Assembly: GCF_001612615.1 (NCBI RefSeq)
Contig: NZ_BDAU01000083.1
Location: forward strand, 124,001 to 188,000
Direction: 5' to 3'
Length of the DNA stretch: 64,000 nucleotides
Origin: Nocardia amikacinitolerans NBRC 108937
Lineage (GTDB): Bacteria > Actinomycetota > Actinomycetes > Mycobacteriales > Mycobacteriaceae
In this document: piece by piece, positions 43,097-51,126 of the stretch
How the letters are laid out: every line of letters begins with the position of its first letter
How positions within the stretch are numbered: the stretch's first letter is position 1
Notes under the pieces: generated by a model
Told to the model about the DNA's origin: nothing
Seen by the model: only the letters and a program-made list of their open reading frames with translations
The model's database searches: none
Made by a program: the position numbers and the translations under genes

Positions 43097-43558
43097 ATGC
43101 GCAAAGGACAGCTCGCCCCGCAGTTCGAGCTCCCCGACCAGTCCGGCACCCTCCGCTCCCTCGACGAGTTGCTCACCCACGGGCCGCTGGTGCTGTTCTT
43201 CTATCCGGCGGCGAACACCCCGATCTGCACCGCGGAGGCGTGCCACTTCCGTGATCTCTCCGCGGAATTCGTCGCACTCGGCGCGTCCTGCGCCGGCATC
43301 AGCGCCGACGCCGTGGACACCCAGGCGGGCTTCGCCACCAAACAACGGCTCGACTACCCCCTGCTGTCCGATGCCGACGGCGCGGTGGCCGCGCAGTTCG
43401 GCGTCAAGCGCGGACTGCTCGGCAAACTCGCGCCGGTGAAGCGGCAGACCTTCGTCATCGACACCGACCGCACCGTGCTCGAAGTGATCACTGGAGAGTT
43501 GCGGGCCGACGTGCACGCCGACAAGGCGCTGACCTTCCTGCGCGAGCGCGTGCGCTGA
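43097..43558 (+). CDS. bcp: Thiol peroxidase of the Bcp/PrxQ family
   Basis: A 153-residue peroxiredoxin. The peroxidatic cysteine is C44 in NTPICTAEACHFRD, with a likely resolving C49 five residues on; the usual threonine two residues before the cysteine is present. It reduces peroxides using thioredoxin. The ATG lies seven bases after a TACTGT -10 box (43084-43089), so it is probably leaderless. Divergent from trpE, the arrangement also found in mycobacteria (bcpB). Confidence 0.93.
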   Translation: MRKGQLAPQFELPDQSGTLRSLDELLTHGPLVLFFYPAANTPICTAEACHFRDLSAEFVALGASCAGISADAVDTQAGFATKQRLDYPLLSDADGAVAAQFGVKRGLLGKLAPVKRQTFVIDTDRTVLEVITGELRADVHADKALTFLRERVR

Positions 43559-43629
43559 GCTCCGCCGAGGCGAAACGCCGGGGCGCGCGCCGCCGACCGT
43601 AGACCGACCGGTCGGCCTACGCTGAAATC

Positions 43630-44223
43630 ATGACTTCGAGCGAGGTTCGGCCGGACGGCAAATCCAGCGCGTCCGTCTGGCGCAATCGGATCATCGGCGG
43701 CGTGGCCCTGTTCGTGGCCGTCGTCGTCACCTACCTCATCCTGGCCGCCTTCATCCCGCGGTGGTGGGCGCAGCGGCTCGCCGAGATGGTGAACGGCAGC
43801 TTCGCCAAGGGCATCGGCTGGGGACTGCTCCTCGGCGGCATGTGCACCCTCGTCCCGCTGTTGTTGCTGCTGTTCGCGGTGCTGATGTGGCGAAAGCGGG
43901 CGGGCAAGTTCCTGGCGGGCGCGGCGGCGGTGCTCGCCGTCCTCGTGGCCATACCGAATCTCATGACGCTGACCATCGTGCTCGGCGGCAACAACGCAGC
44001 CCACGCGGGCGAGCGCATCCTGGACGTCGACGCGCCCGCGTTCCGCGGCGCCTGTCTGGTTGGCGCTGTGCTCGCGGCGCTGTTCTTCCTCGGCGCGGTG
44101 TATCTCGCCACCCGCCGCGAGATGCGGCGCAGGAAGGCCGCCAAGCAGAACGCCTCCGGGAACACCGCGACACCGACGGCCACCACGCCGGACACGTCTC
44201 CGACACGCCACGACCACCTGTGA
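43630..44223 (+). CDS. Conserved membrane protein, four helices
   Basis: A 197-residue protein with helices at about residues 22-44, 63-85, 95-117 and 134-157, and a polar Thr/Pro-rich tail. AFIPRWWAQRLAEMVNGSFAKGIGWGLLLG is a conserved-looking segment of the kind found in an actinobacterial family annotated as permease, without known substrate. A TACGCT -10 box (43618-43623) lies six bases before the ATG (leaderless). No operon partner. Confidence 0.75.
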   Translation: MTSSEVRPDGKSSASVWRNRIIGGVALFVAVVVTYLILAAFIPRWWAQRLAEMVNGSFAKGIGWGLLLGGMCTLVPLLLLLFAVLMWRKRAGKFLAGAAAVLAVLVAIPNLMTLTIVLGGNNAAHAGERILDVDAPAFRGACLVGAVLAALFFLGAVYLATRREMRRRKAAKQNASGNTATPTATTPDTSPTRHDHL

Positions 44224-44319
44224 ATGAACTCACGACACGGGTGATCCGTATGACCGTCGAGCGAAGTCGTGGCAAACTCGTGCACGCGAGTGACCGTGAC
44301 TACGTTTCCCTCTGATCGA

Positions 44320-44325
44320 TAGGCT
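44320..44325 (+). promoter_or_regulatory. -10 box for the MarR gene at 44368
   Basis: TAGGCT with a GTGACT -35-like hexamer 18 bases upstream (44296-44301) gives a leader of about 35 bases. Confidence 0.5.
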
Positions 44326-44367
44326 CCCTGACTATCCCACGTCACTTGGCTCGAAAGAAGGCGCATA

Positions 44368-44871
44368 GTGACGAAGTGGCTGGATCCCGTGGAACAACGG
44401 GCGTGGCGCGCGGTCGTGGCGCTGATGACACGGCTGCCGAGCGCGTTGGATACGCAATTGCAGCGTGAATCCGGAGTCACTCATTTCGAGTATTGGGTTT
44501 TGACGTTGCTTTCCGAGGAACCGGGACATCGGCTCCAAATGAGTGATCTTGCCCACAAAGCAAATGCCTCGCTATCGCGTCTGTCCCATGTCGTTTCCAA
44601 GCTGGAGCGCATGGGCTGGGCGCAACGCTCGGCGACCGTCGGTCGCCGCGGCGTCCAGGCCGTCCTCACCGACGACGGCTACCTCAAGGTCGTCGAGGCG
44701 GCGCCCGGATATCTGGACGCGGTGCGGCGCTTGGTTTTCGACGGATTGGACGCCACACAGAAGGCGCAGCTCGCCGATCTCAGCGAGGTCCTCGCGCAGC
44801 GACTGACCGAGGTGATCGGCCAGCTCGCGTCGGCCGACGGCGCCGGACGCCGAGACCGGTCGAGCGAGTGA
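44368..44871 (+). CDS. MarR family regulator
   Basis: A 167-residue winged-helix protein. The core runs FEYWVLTLLSEEPGHRLQMSDLAHKANASLSRLSHVVSKLERMGWAQRS with wing VGRRGVQAVLTDDGYLKV, typical of MarR. The recognition helix and dimer helices are intact. GTG 44368 has a GAAGG site eight bases upstream. It converges on hisI with only 12 bases between. The regulated genes are not obvious; ligand unknown. Confidence 0.88.
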   Translation: MTKWLDPVEQRAWRAVVALMTRLPSALDTQLQRESGVTHFEYWVLTLLSEEPGHRLQMSDLAHKANASLSRLSHVVSKLERMGWAQRSATVGRRGVQAVLTDDGYLKVVEAAPGYLDAVRRLVFDGLDATQKAQLADLSEVLAQRLTEVIGQLASADGAGRRDRSSE

Positions 44872-44883
44872 CCGCCTGAGCCG

Positions 44884-45231
44884 TCAGCTCGGTTCGCCGA
44901 GCAGCACATCCGAATCGAAGCAGGTGTGGGTGCCGGTGTGGCACGCCGCGCCCTCCTGGTCCACGACGAGCAGGACGGTGTCGCCGTCGCAGTCCAGCCG
45001 CACCTCGTGCACGTACTGGGTATGACCGGAGGTCTCGCCCTTGACCCAGTACTGCTGGCGCGAGCGCGAATAGTACGTCGCCTTGCGCGATTCCAGGGTT
45101 CGGGCCAGCGCCTCGTCGTCCATCCAGGCGACCATCAGCACATCTCCGGTGCCGCGCTCCTGCGCGACGGCCGCGACGAGCCCCGCCTCGTTGCGCTTGA
45201 GTCGGGCGGCGATGGCGGGGTCGAGTGTCAT
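44884..45231 (-). CDS. hisI: Phosphoribosyl-AMP cyclohydrolase
   Basis: A 115-residue HisI without the HisE domain, opening the adenine ring in histidine synthesis. The zinc-site HTCFDSD, the WMDDEALARTLESRKATYYSRSRQQYWVKGETSGH core and LLLVVDQEGAACHTG are intact. A TATAAC -10 box (45238-45243) lies six bases before the ATG, so the gene has its own, leaderless promoter. That fits its separation from hisF by the kinase gene. Confidence 0.95.
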   Translation of the reverse strand: MTLDPAIAARLKRNEAGLVAAVAQERGTGDVLMVAWMDDEALARTLESRKATYYSRSRQQYWVKGETSGHTQYVHEVRLDCDGDTVLLVVDQEGAACHTGTHTCFDSDVLLGEPS

Positions 45232-45293
45232 GCCACCGTTATAACAGGGCGGTCGCGGCGACATGGTATCGCCCGCGGCCGACCGCCGAGTGG

Positions 45294-46826
45294 TCACTTC
45301 AGCGGCGCGGATTTCCACCACTCGGCGAGCTCGCCCTCTTCGCCGTACGAACCGATCGTGTACATCAGGAACCGATCCCGCCCCCGCTCGTCGAACGTTG
45401 TCACCAGCCTCGGCGTCGTCGAGCCGTCCCCCGCGAGATAGTGATTCGTGTACGACGTGCCCGCGTTGGTCTCGGTGCGGCTTTCGCTCTTTTTCAAATT
45501 GCTGGTCGCGGCGAGCACGTCGCTGGGAGAGTCGTAGACGAACAGGAAGTAGCTCGGATTGCCACTGCCGTCGTGGTAGTCGCAGCCCCATCCCGCGGTC
45601 CAGGCGCCGAGGTCGGGACGGGACGGCGAATTCCAGTACCGCTTGGCCTCCGGCCTCTCCGGGAAGCACCGGGCCCCGAGGTAGCCGAGCCCGCCGCGCT
45701 CGGCGGGGATCATCTTCGGGAACTCCTCGGCGATCGCTCCGTACGGCGGATCGGGATTGAAGTGTCGATAGACGGCGCGGACGCCGAGCGCTCCACCGAC
45801 GATCACGACCAGCAGCACGGCGAACATCACCAGCATCGACAGCCCAACACTGCGCCTGCGTGCGGGCGGCCGGTACCCGTACGGCGGACGTACCGGCGAG
45901 GGCGCTGGCGCGGGGATGCCATGCGGCGGCATCACCGGCATCGGGGCGGGCGTGACGACGGGCCGGGGACCGCTCGGCGTCGGTGGCGGTCCCTGCCAAG
46001 GGCCGAGCACGGCGCGCGCGGCTTCGGCGAACTCGGTGCAGGACCCGAATCGGTCTTCCCGCCGTTTGGCCAACGCGCGCGTGAGGACATCGTCAAGGGC
46101 AGGCGGGAGGTCGGGGCGCAGCGCCGTGACGCGCGGGGGCACCGCCTGTAGGTGGCCTTGGATGACGGCGGCCGGGTTGGCCGACTCGTACGGACTCGTC
46201 CCGGTCAGCAACCAGAACAGCGTGCAGGCCAGCGCGTATTGATCCGCTCTGCCGTCCATCGGCGCGCCGGTCAGCTGCTCCGCCGACGCGTAGGCCAGAG
46301 TCGCGGTGAACGTCCCGGTCTGGGTCAGATGACCGGCGTCGTCGCGCAGCCGGGCGATGCCGAAATCAGTGAGATTCACCCGATTCTGCCCCGCCGACGG
46401 GTGCGCGAGCAGGATGTTGGCCGGTTTGACGTCGCGATGCAGCACCCCCATGCTGTGTGCGAAATCCAGCGCTTTCGCCGTTTCCTCGACGATCTGCACC
46501 GCCCGCTCCGGTGGCGTCGCGCGCGGATCGATCATCCCGGCGTCCGTGCCGTCGACGTACTGCATCGAGATCCACAGCTGGTCGTCCTCGACGCCGCGAT
46601 CGAACACCGTGACGATGTTCGGGTGATCCAGCTGCGCGACCAGATCCGCTTCGCGTTCGAACCGGGCGCGAATCTCGTTGTCCGCGAACAGCTCACGATT
46701 CAACAACTTCAGGGCCGTCGACCGAGGCAGGCGCGGATGCGCGGCGAGGTACACCGATCCCATCCCGCCCCGACCCAGCTGCCGCTGGATGCGGTAACCC
46801 GCGAACACCTCACCCTCGCGCAGCAC
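45294..46826 (-). CDS. Receptor-like Ser/Thr protein kinase with C-terminal extracellular domain
   Basis: A 510-residue kinase of the PknB type. Kinase domain (about 10-275): G-loop GRGGMGSVY, ATP lysine in TALKLL, catalytic HRDVKPANILL, DFG metal site and the ASAEQL substitute for the usual APE. A proline-rich linker and one membrane helix (about 330-352) lead to an external domain of about 150 residues with cysteines and no PASTA repeats (start FPKMIPAERGGLGYLGARCFP). The gene sits between hisI and hisF; GTG 46826 has a GGAGGGGG site. Confidence 0.92.
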   Translation of the reverse strand: MLREGEVFAGYRIQRQLGRGGMGSVYLAAHPRLPRSTALKLLNRELFADNEIRARFEREADLVAQLDHPNIVTVFDRGVEDDQLWISMQYVDGTDAGMIDPRATPPERAVQIVEETAKALDFAHSMGVLHRDVKPANILLAHPSAGQNRVNLTDFGIARLRDDAGHLTQTGTFTATLAYASAEQLTGAPMDGRADQYALACTLFWLLTGTSPYESANPAAVIQGHLQAVPPRVTALRPDLPPALDDVLTRALAKRREDRFGSCTEFAEAARAVLGPWQGPPPTPSGPRPVVTPAPMPVMPPHGIPAPAPSPVRPPYGYRPPARRRSVGLSMLVMFAVLLVVIVGGALGVRAVYRHFNPDPPYGAIAEEFPKMIPAERGGLGYLGARCFPERPEAKRYWNSPSRPDLGAWTAGWGCDYHDGSGNPSYFLFVYDSPSDVLAATSNLKKSESRTETNAGTSYTNHYLAGDGSTTPRLVTTFDERGRDRFLMYTIGSYGEEGELAEWWKSAPLK

Positions 46827-46910
46827 GCGCTCCCCCTCCTGATTCCGAACACCGGCCGAGCAGCAACACCATAACGTCGTCGCCTGCGCCCGGCCAGCGC
46901 GGGCGCGGGG

Positions 46911-47684
46911 TCAGCGGACGACGATGTTCTCCGCGCGCATGGAGTCTTTGACCTGGCCGATGGTGAGGTCGCCGAAGTGGAAGACGCTGGCGGCGAGGAC
47001 GGCGTCCGCGCCCGCCTGCACCGCGGGAGCGAAGTGTTCGAGTGCCCCGGCGCCACCGCTGGCGATGACGGGCACCGAGACGGCGGCCCGGACCGCGCGG
47101 ATCATCGGCAGGTCGAAGCCGGTCTTGGTGCCGTCGGCGTCCATCGAGTTCAACAGGATCTCGCCGACGCCCAATTCCGCACCGCGCACGGCCCATTCGA
47201 CGGCGTCGATGCCGGTGCCGCGCTTGCCGCCGTGCGTGGTGACCTCCCAGCCGGAGGAAGTGTCCGGCTGGCCGTCGGGCACGGTGCGCGCGTCGACGGA
47301 GAGCACGATGCACTGCGAACCGAATCGCTCCGACATCTCCCGCAGCACCTCGGGCCTTGCGATCGCGGCGGTGTTCACCGAGACCTTGTCCGCGCCGGCG
47401 CGCAGCAGCCGGTCCACGTCCTCGACGGTGCGCACGCCGCCGCCGACGGTGAGCGGGATGAAGATCTGCTCGGCGGTGCGGGTCACCACGTCGATCATGG
47501 TGCCTCGGTCGCCGGTGGAGGCGGTGACGTCGAGGAAGGTCAGTTCGTCGGCGCCCTGGGCGTCGTAGAGCGCGGCCAGCTCGACGGGATCGCCCGCGTC
47601 GCGCAGGTTCTCGAAGTTGACGCCCTTGACCACCCGGCCCGCGTCCACGTCCAAGCACGGGATCACGCGTACGGCCAACGTCAT
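46911..47684 (-). CDS. hisF: Imidazole glycerol phosphate synthase cyclase subunit
   Basis: A 257-residue barrel that, with HisH, makes imidazole-glycerol phosphate and AICAR. The first strand RVIPCLDVDAGRVVKGVNF carries the catalytic aspartate, with the second in LNSMDADGTKTGFD; LTVGGGVRT and VPVIASGGAGALEH bind phosphates. Starts four bases after the impA stop with a GAGGAAGGA site inside impA. Last of the hisA-impA-hisF operon. Confidence 0.97.
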   Translation of the reverse strand: MTLAVRVIPCLDVDAGRVVKGVNFENLRDAGDPVELAALYDAQGADELTFLDVTASTGDRGTMIDVVTRTAEQIFIPLTVGGGVRTVEDVDRLLRAGADKVSVNTAAIARPEVLREMSERFGSQCIVLSVDARTVPDGQPDTSSGWEVTTHGGKRGTGIDAVEWAVRGAELGVGEILLNSMDADGTKTGFDLPMIRAVRAAVSVPVIASGGAGALEHFAPAVQAGADAVLAASVFHFGDLTIGQVKDSMRAENIVVR

Positions 47685-47688
47685 CGGC

Positions 47689-48516
47689 TCATCCTTCCTC
47701 GGCGGTCGACGGATCGGCGACCGTGCAGATCATCTCGAGCAGTTCTTCGTGTACCCCGGGCGCCGCCGCGAGCACCGAGCCGGAGGTGATGGTCCACGGC
47801 TCGCCCGCCAGGTCGGTCACCACGCCGCCCGCCGCGCGGACCAGCGCGACACCGGCCGCGTTGTCCCACGGGTGATGGCCGAACACGATCGCGCCGCCGA
47901 GCACCCCTGCGGCGGTGAAGGCCAGGTCGATGCCGGTGGAGCCGTGCATGCGCACCCGGGAGGAGAGCCTGCTGAGCGGACCGAGCAGATCGAAGCGGAA
48001 GCGGCCGGGGATGCGACCGTCGGAATCGACGTTGAAGGCGCCGAATCCGATCATCGAGTCGGCCAGCTTCGCGGGCGGCAGCGGCGCGAGCGGTGTGCCG
48101 TTGAGCAGTACCGGCCCGCCGCGCATCGCGGCGTAGCGCTGCCCGAGGATCGGCAGCCAGGTCAGCCCGAGCACCGGTTCGCCGTCGCGCACCAGCGCGA
48201 GCAGCATGCCGGACAGCGGGTGACCGGAGGAGTAGTTGAAGGTGCCGTCGATCGGGTCGAGCACCCACGCGGTGCCGGAGGTCAGCTGCGGACCGCCGAA
48301 TTCCTCGCCGTGCACCTCGATTCCGGTGCGCAGGGCCAGCCCCTCGGAGACGGTGCGTTCCAGCTCCAGGTCGAGTTCGGTGGCGAAGTCGTTGCGGCCC
48401 TTGGTGACCGCGCTCGGCGCGCCGAGCCCCTCGACGAAACGCCCGCTGGCGTCGTCGAGGATCTCGCTCGCCACGGCGAGCAGCTCGGGAAGCTCCGCGA
48501 TCGGGTTGGCAGCCAT
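47689..48516 (-). CDS. impA: Inositol monophosphatase family protein (ImpA-like)
   Basis: A 275-residue lithium-sensitive-type phosphatase. Metal motifs are GEEFGG, LDPIDGTFNYSSG and HPWDNAAGVALVRAAGG. In mycobacteria the gene in this position is called impA, and histidinol-phosphatase activity is generally assigned to another family member (HisN); both substrates are possible here. It is ten bases downstream of hisA and four upstream of hisF, so it is part of the histidine operon. Histidinol-phosphate phosphatase is not otherwise present in the window. Confidence 0.88.
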   Translation of the reverse strand: MAANPIAELPELLAVASEILDDASGRFVEGLGAPSAVTKGRNDFATELDLELERTVSEGLALRTGIEVHGEEFGGPQLTSGTAWVLDPIDGTFNYSSGHPLSGMLLALVRDGEPVLGLTWLPILGQRYAAMRGGPVLLNGTPLAPLPPAKLADSMIGFGAFNVDSDGRIPGRFRFDLLGPLSRLSSRVRMHGSTGIDLAFTAAGVLGGAIVFGHHPWDNAAGVALVRAAGGVVTDLAGEPWTITSGSVLAAAPGVHEELLEMICTVADPSTAEEG

Positions 48517-48526
48517 CGGTTTTCGG

Positions 48527-49258
48527 TCAGCGCACCGCGGCGAGTGCCTCGGGCAGGGTGAACCGGCCCGCGTACAGCGCCTTGCCGACGATCGCGCCCT
48601 CCACGCCGTCGGGCACCAGCCCGGCGATGGCGACCAGGTCCTCGACGGTGGAGACGCCGCCGGAGGCGACAACCGGGGCGTCGGTCGCCGCGCACACGTC
48701 GCGAAGCAGGTCCAGGTTCGGGCCGGTCAGGGTGCCGTCCTTGGTGACGTCGGTGACCACGTAGCGCGAGCAGCCGTCACGCTCCAGACGCTCGAGCACC
48801 TCCCACAGGTCGCCGCCGTCGCTGACCCAGCCGCGGCCGCGCAGCCGGTGCTCGCCGTCGATGATGCGCACGTCGAGGCCGACGGCGATGCGCTCGCCGT
48901 GCCTGGCGATGGCGCTGGCGCACCACACCGGGTTCTCCAGCGCGGCGGTGCCGAGGTTGACGCGGGCGCAGCCGGTGGCCAGGGCCGCCTCGAGGGATTC
49001 GTCGTCACGGATGCCGCCGGACAGCTCGACCCGCACGTCGAGCTCGCCGACCACCTCGGCGAGCAGTTCACGGTTGGAGCCGCGGCCGAACGCCGCGTCC
49101 AGGTCGACCAGGTGCACCCACTCGGCGCCCGCCTCCTGCCAGGCCAGTGCGGCGTCGCGGGGCGAGCCGTAGCTGGTCTCGCTGCCCGCCTCCCCCTGGA
49201 CCAGGCGCACGGCTTCTCCATTGGCGACATCGACGGCAGGTAGCAGCACAAGACTCAC
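48527..49258 (-). CDS. priA: Bifunctional HisA/TrpF isomerase (PriA)
   Basis: A 243-residue barrel isomerase. LLPAVDVANGEAVRLVQGEAGSETSYGSP and IDGEHRLRGRGW are the actinobacterial PriA pattern; PriA works on both ProFAR (histidine) and PRA (tryptophan). The absence of a trpF gene next to trpC in this window supports the dual role. Catalytic aspartates are in AVDVANG and VVTDVTKDGTL. GTG 49258 is chosen; GTG 49249 has the better-placed GGAG site and is a close alternative. Confidence 0.95.
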   Translation of the reverse strand: MSLVLLPAVDVANGEAVRLVQGEAGSETSYGSPRDAALAWQEAGAEWVHLVDLDAAFGRGSNRELLAEVVGELDVRVELSGGIRDDESLEAALATGCARVNLGTAALENPVWCASAIARHGERIAVGLDVRIIDGEHRLRGRGWVSDGGDLWEVLERLERDGCSRYVVTDVTKDGTLTGPNLDLLRDVCAATDAPVVASGGVSTVEDLVAIAGLVPDGVEGAIVGKALYAGRFTLPEALAAVR

Positions 49259-49331
49259 TCCGAGCAGCATAGTCGGCCACTCCCCGCGCCCCACCTCCGG
49301 CCTGCGGAAACACCGACGAGGTCGCCGCCGG

Positions 49332-49784
49332 TCAAGATCGCGAGTGATCGTCGAGTATCCGGGTGAGCAAGCCGACCAGCTGGCGGCGCTCGGCGGCGGA
49401 CAGCGCGGCGAGCAATTCGTCCTGCGCGGTGTCGAGGCGACCGTCCAATTCGTCGAGATGGCGCGCGCCGGAGCGGGTCAGGGTGACGATGTTGCGGCGG
49501 CGATCACCCGGGTCGGGGTTGCGTTCCACGAAACCGCGGTCGGCCAAATCGTTGAGTGCCGCGACGATGTCGCTGCGATCGATGCGGGTGCGGCGGCCGA
49601 GATCGGCTTGGCTCGCTGGACCGAACTCGCGCAGCGTGGTGAGCAGGGCGTAGTGGTGTCGGCGCGACCCGGTGTCTTCCAGCGCCCGTTCCGTCGCCCG
49701 GTCGGCCACGAGGGCGACCTGGTTGATCAGCCGGGTGGGCAGCGCACGCAGCCTGCCCGCGACGCCATTGTGCGCGATCTCCAT
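49332..49784 (-). CDS. MarR family regulator inserted among the his genes
   Basis: A 150-residue MarR protein (LLTTLREFGPASQADLGRRTRIDRSDIVAALNDLADRGFVERNPDPGDRRRNIVTLTRSGARHLDEL). A TAGATT -10 box (49791-49796) ends six bases before its ATG, implying a leaderless mRNA. It is divergent from the NTF2-like lipoprotein, with palindromes in the 100-bp space, so that gene is its probable target. Neither gene relates to histidine synthesis; the pair splits hisA from hisH. Confidence 0.88.
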   Translation of the reverse strand: MEIAHNGVAGRLRALPTRLINQVALVADRATERALEDTGSRRHHYALLTTLREFGPASQADLGRRTRIDRSDIVAALNDLADRGFVERNPDPGDRRRNIVTLTRSGARHLDELDGRLDTAQDELLAALSAAERRQLVGLLTRILDDHSRS

Positions 49785-49831
49785 GGCACCAATCTAGCAA
49801 CCCACTTGTTGGCGCGACCCACATTCTATAT

Positions 49832-49848
49832 CGTTGGACTTACCAACG
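49832..49848. promoter_or_regulatory. Palindrome in the marR-lipoprotein divergent promoter
   Basis: CGTTGG-ACTTA-CCAACG, perfect 6-base arms. A wider pair, TGTTGGCG (49807-49814) and CGCCAACA (49856-49863), shares the GTTGG half-site. Likely MarR operator(s). Confidence 0.6.
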
Positions 49849-49885
49849 CTGGAGACGCCAACATTGGATACGAAAGGCCATCGCC

Positions 49886-50401
49886 ATGAAGAAGATCAGC
49901 CTCTCCCTCGCCCTGCTGTCGATCGCGGCGCTGGCCGCCTGCTCGTCCACCTCGACGGCCGCCGACCCCGAGCGGCAGGAGATCCGAGAACTGATGGACC
50001 GCAACCACATCACCGCACTGGTCGACCGCCTCGGCCAAGTGCTGGACGAAGGCGCATTCGAGAACTTCCGGGAGATCTACACCGCCGACGCCACCGCCAC
50101 CACGCCCGGCGGCACCGCACGAGGAGTCGACGCGATGATCGCGCAGGCGAGCCGAAGTCACTCCGCGGACAAGAAGATTCAGCACTTCATCAGCAATGTG
50201 ATCGTCGACCTGCGCGGAGACACGGCCGCCGTGCGCGCCAACCTGCTGGCCACCTTCACGCCCGCGGCGGAGGGCACATTGACCGAGCCGAAGTACACCC
50301 TCGGCGAGATCTACAGCTTCGACGCCGTGCGAACCGCGGCCGGGTGGCGGCTCTCTCGCGTGCAGAGCACCCCGCAGTGGGCCATCGGTACCCGGTTCTA
50401 A
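49886..50401 (+). CDS. NTF2/SnoaL-like lipoprotein
   Basis: A 171-residue protein with signal peptide MKKISLSLALLSIAALAAC (lipobox LAAC) and a SnoaL-like domain (IRELMDRNHITALVDRLGQVLDEGAFENFREIYTADATATTPG, ending GWRLSRV). SnoaL-like folds are cone-shaped and serve as isomerases, hydrolases or binding modules; the catalytic identity is not clear. It ends next to copy 2 of the palindromic element and converges on hisH. Controlled probably by the divergent MarR protein. Confidence 0.82.
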   Translation: MKKISLSLALLSIAALAACSSTSTAADPERQEIRELMDRNHITALVDRLGQVLDEGAFENFREIYTADATATTPGGTARGVDAMIAQASRSHSADKKIQHFISNVIVDLRGDTAAVRANLLATFTPAAEGTLTEPKYTLGEIYSFDAVRTAAGWRLSRVQSTPQWAIGTRF

Positions 50402-50480
50402 GTGTGTGGGGGTGCTGGCACACACTTCGTGCACTCCTCACACAGGCGGTGGCTATGTGAGGCGTACACGAAGTGTGTGG
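50401..50480. repeat. Palindromic element, copy 2, between the lipoprotein and hisH
   Basis: CACACACTTCGTG (50419-50431) pairs perfectly with CACGAAGTGTGTG (50467-50479); CCTCACA (50436-50442) pairs with TGTGAGG (50456-50462). An extra AGTGTGTG at 50401 could pair with CACACACT as an alternative. It shares 26 of 31 inner bases with copy 1 (6400-6430), again between convergent genes. Confidence 0.8.
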
Positions 50481-50490
50481 AAGCTGCGGA

Positions 50491-51126
50491 TCAGAGGGAG
50501 TCGATCCAGTTGCGCAGCAGGTGCGCTCCCGCGTCGCCGGACTTCTCCGGGTGGAACTGGGTGGCGGACAGGGCGCCGTTCTCCACCGCGGCGAGGAACG
50601 GCACGCCGTGTTCGGCCCAGGTGAGCTTCGGGGAGGCGAAGTGCTCGCTCGGCGGGAGGTCCCAGGTCTGGGCGGCGTAGGAGTGGACGAAGTAGAAGCG
50701 GGTGTCGGCGTCCATGCCCTTGAACAGCACGCTGTCCGACGGCGCCGACACGGTGTTCCAGCCCATGTGCGGGAGCACCGGGGCGGACAACCGCTCCACC
50801 ACGCCGGGCCATTCGGCGCACCCTTCGGTCTCGACGCCGAACTCGACGCCGCGCTCGAACAGGATCTGCATGCCGACGCAGATGCCGAGCACCGGACGCC
50901 CGCCCGCCAAGCGCTGACCGATGATGCGTTCCCCGCGCACCTCGCGCAGCCCCGCCATACAAGCCGCGAACGCGCCGACGCCGGGCACCACGAGACCGTC
51001 GGCGGCCAGCGCGATCTGGGGATCGGCGGTCACCTCGACGCGCGCGCCCGCGCGCACCAGCGCCCGCTCCGCGGAGTGCAGGTTGCCGGAGCCGTAGTCG
51101 AGCAGGGCGACGGATTTCGTTGTCAC
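50491..51126 (-). CDS. hisH: Imidazole glycerol phosphate synthase glutaminase subunit
   Basis: A 211-residue class I amidotransferase. The nucleophile cysteine is in LGICVGMQILFERG; the catalytic His-Glu pair is in FHPEKSG; PGVGAFAACM forms the oxyanion strand. It supplies ammonia to HisF. GTG 51126 overlaps the hisB stop (GTGA). It is the last gene of the hisD-C-B-H run; the usual next gene (hisA) is displaced by the insertion at 49332-50480. Confidence 0.97.
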   Translation of the reverse strand: MTTKSVALLDYGSGNLHSAERALVRAGARVEVTADPQIALAADGLVVPGVGAFAACMAGLREVRGERIIGQRLAGGRPVLGICVGMQILFERGVEFGVETEGCAEWPGVVERLSAPVLPHMGWNTVSAPSDSVLFKGMDADTRFYFVHSYAAQTWDLPPSEHFASPKLTWAEHGVPFLAAVENGALSATQFHPEKSGDAGAHLLRNWIDSL

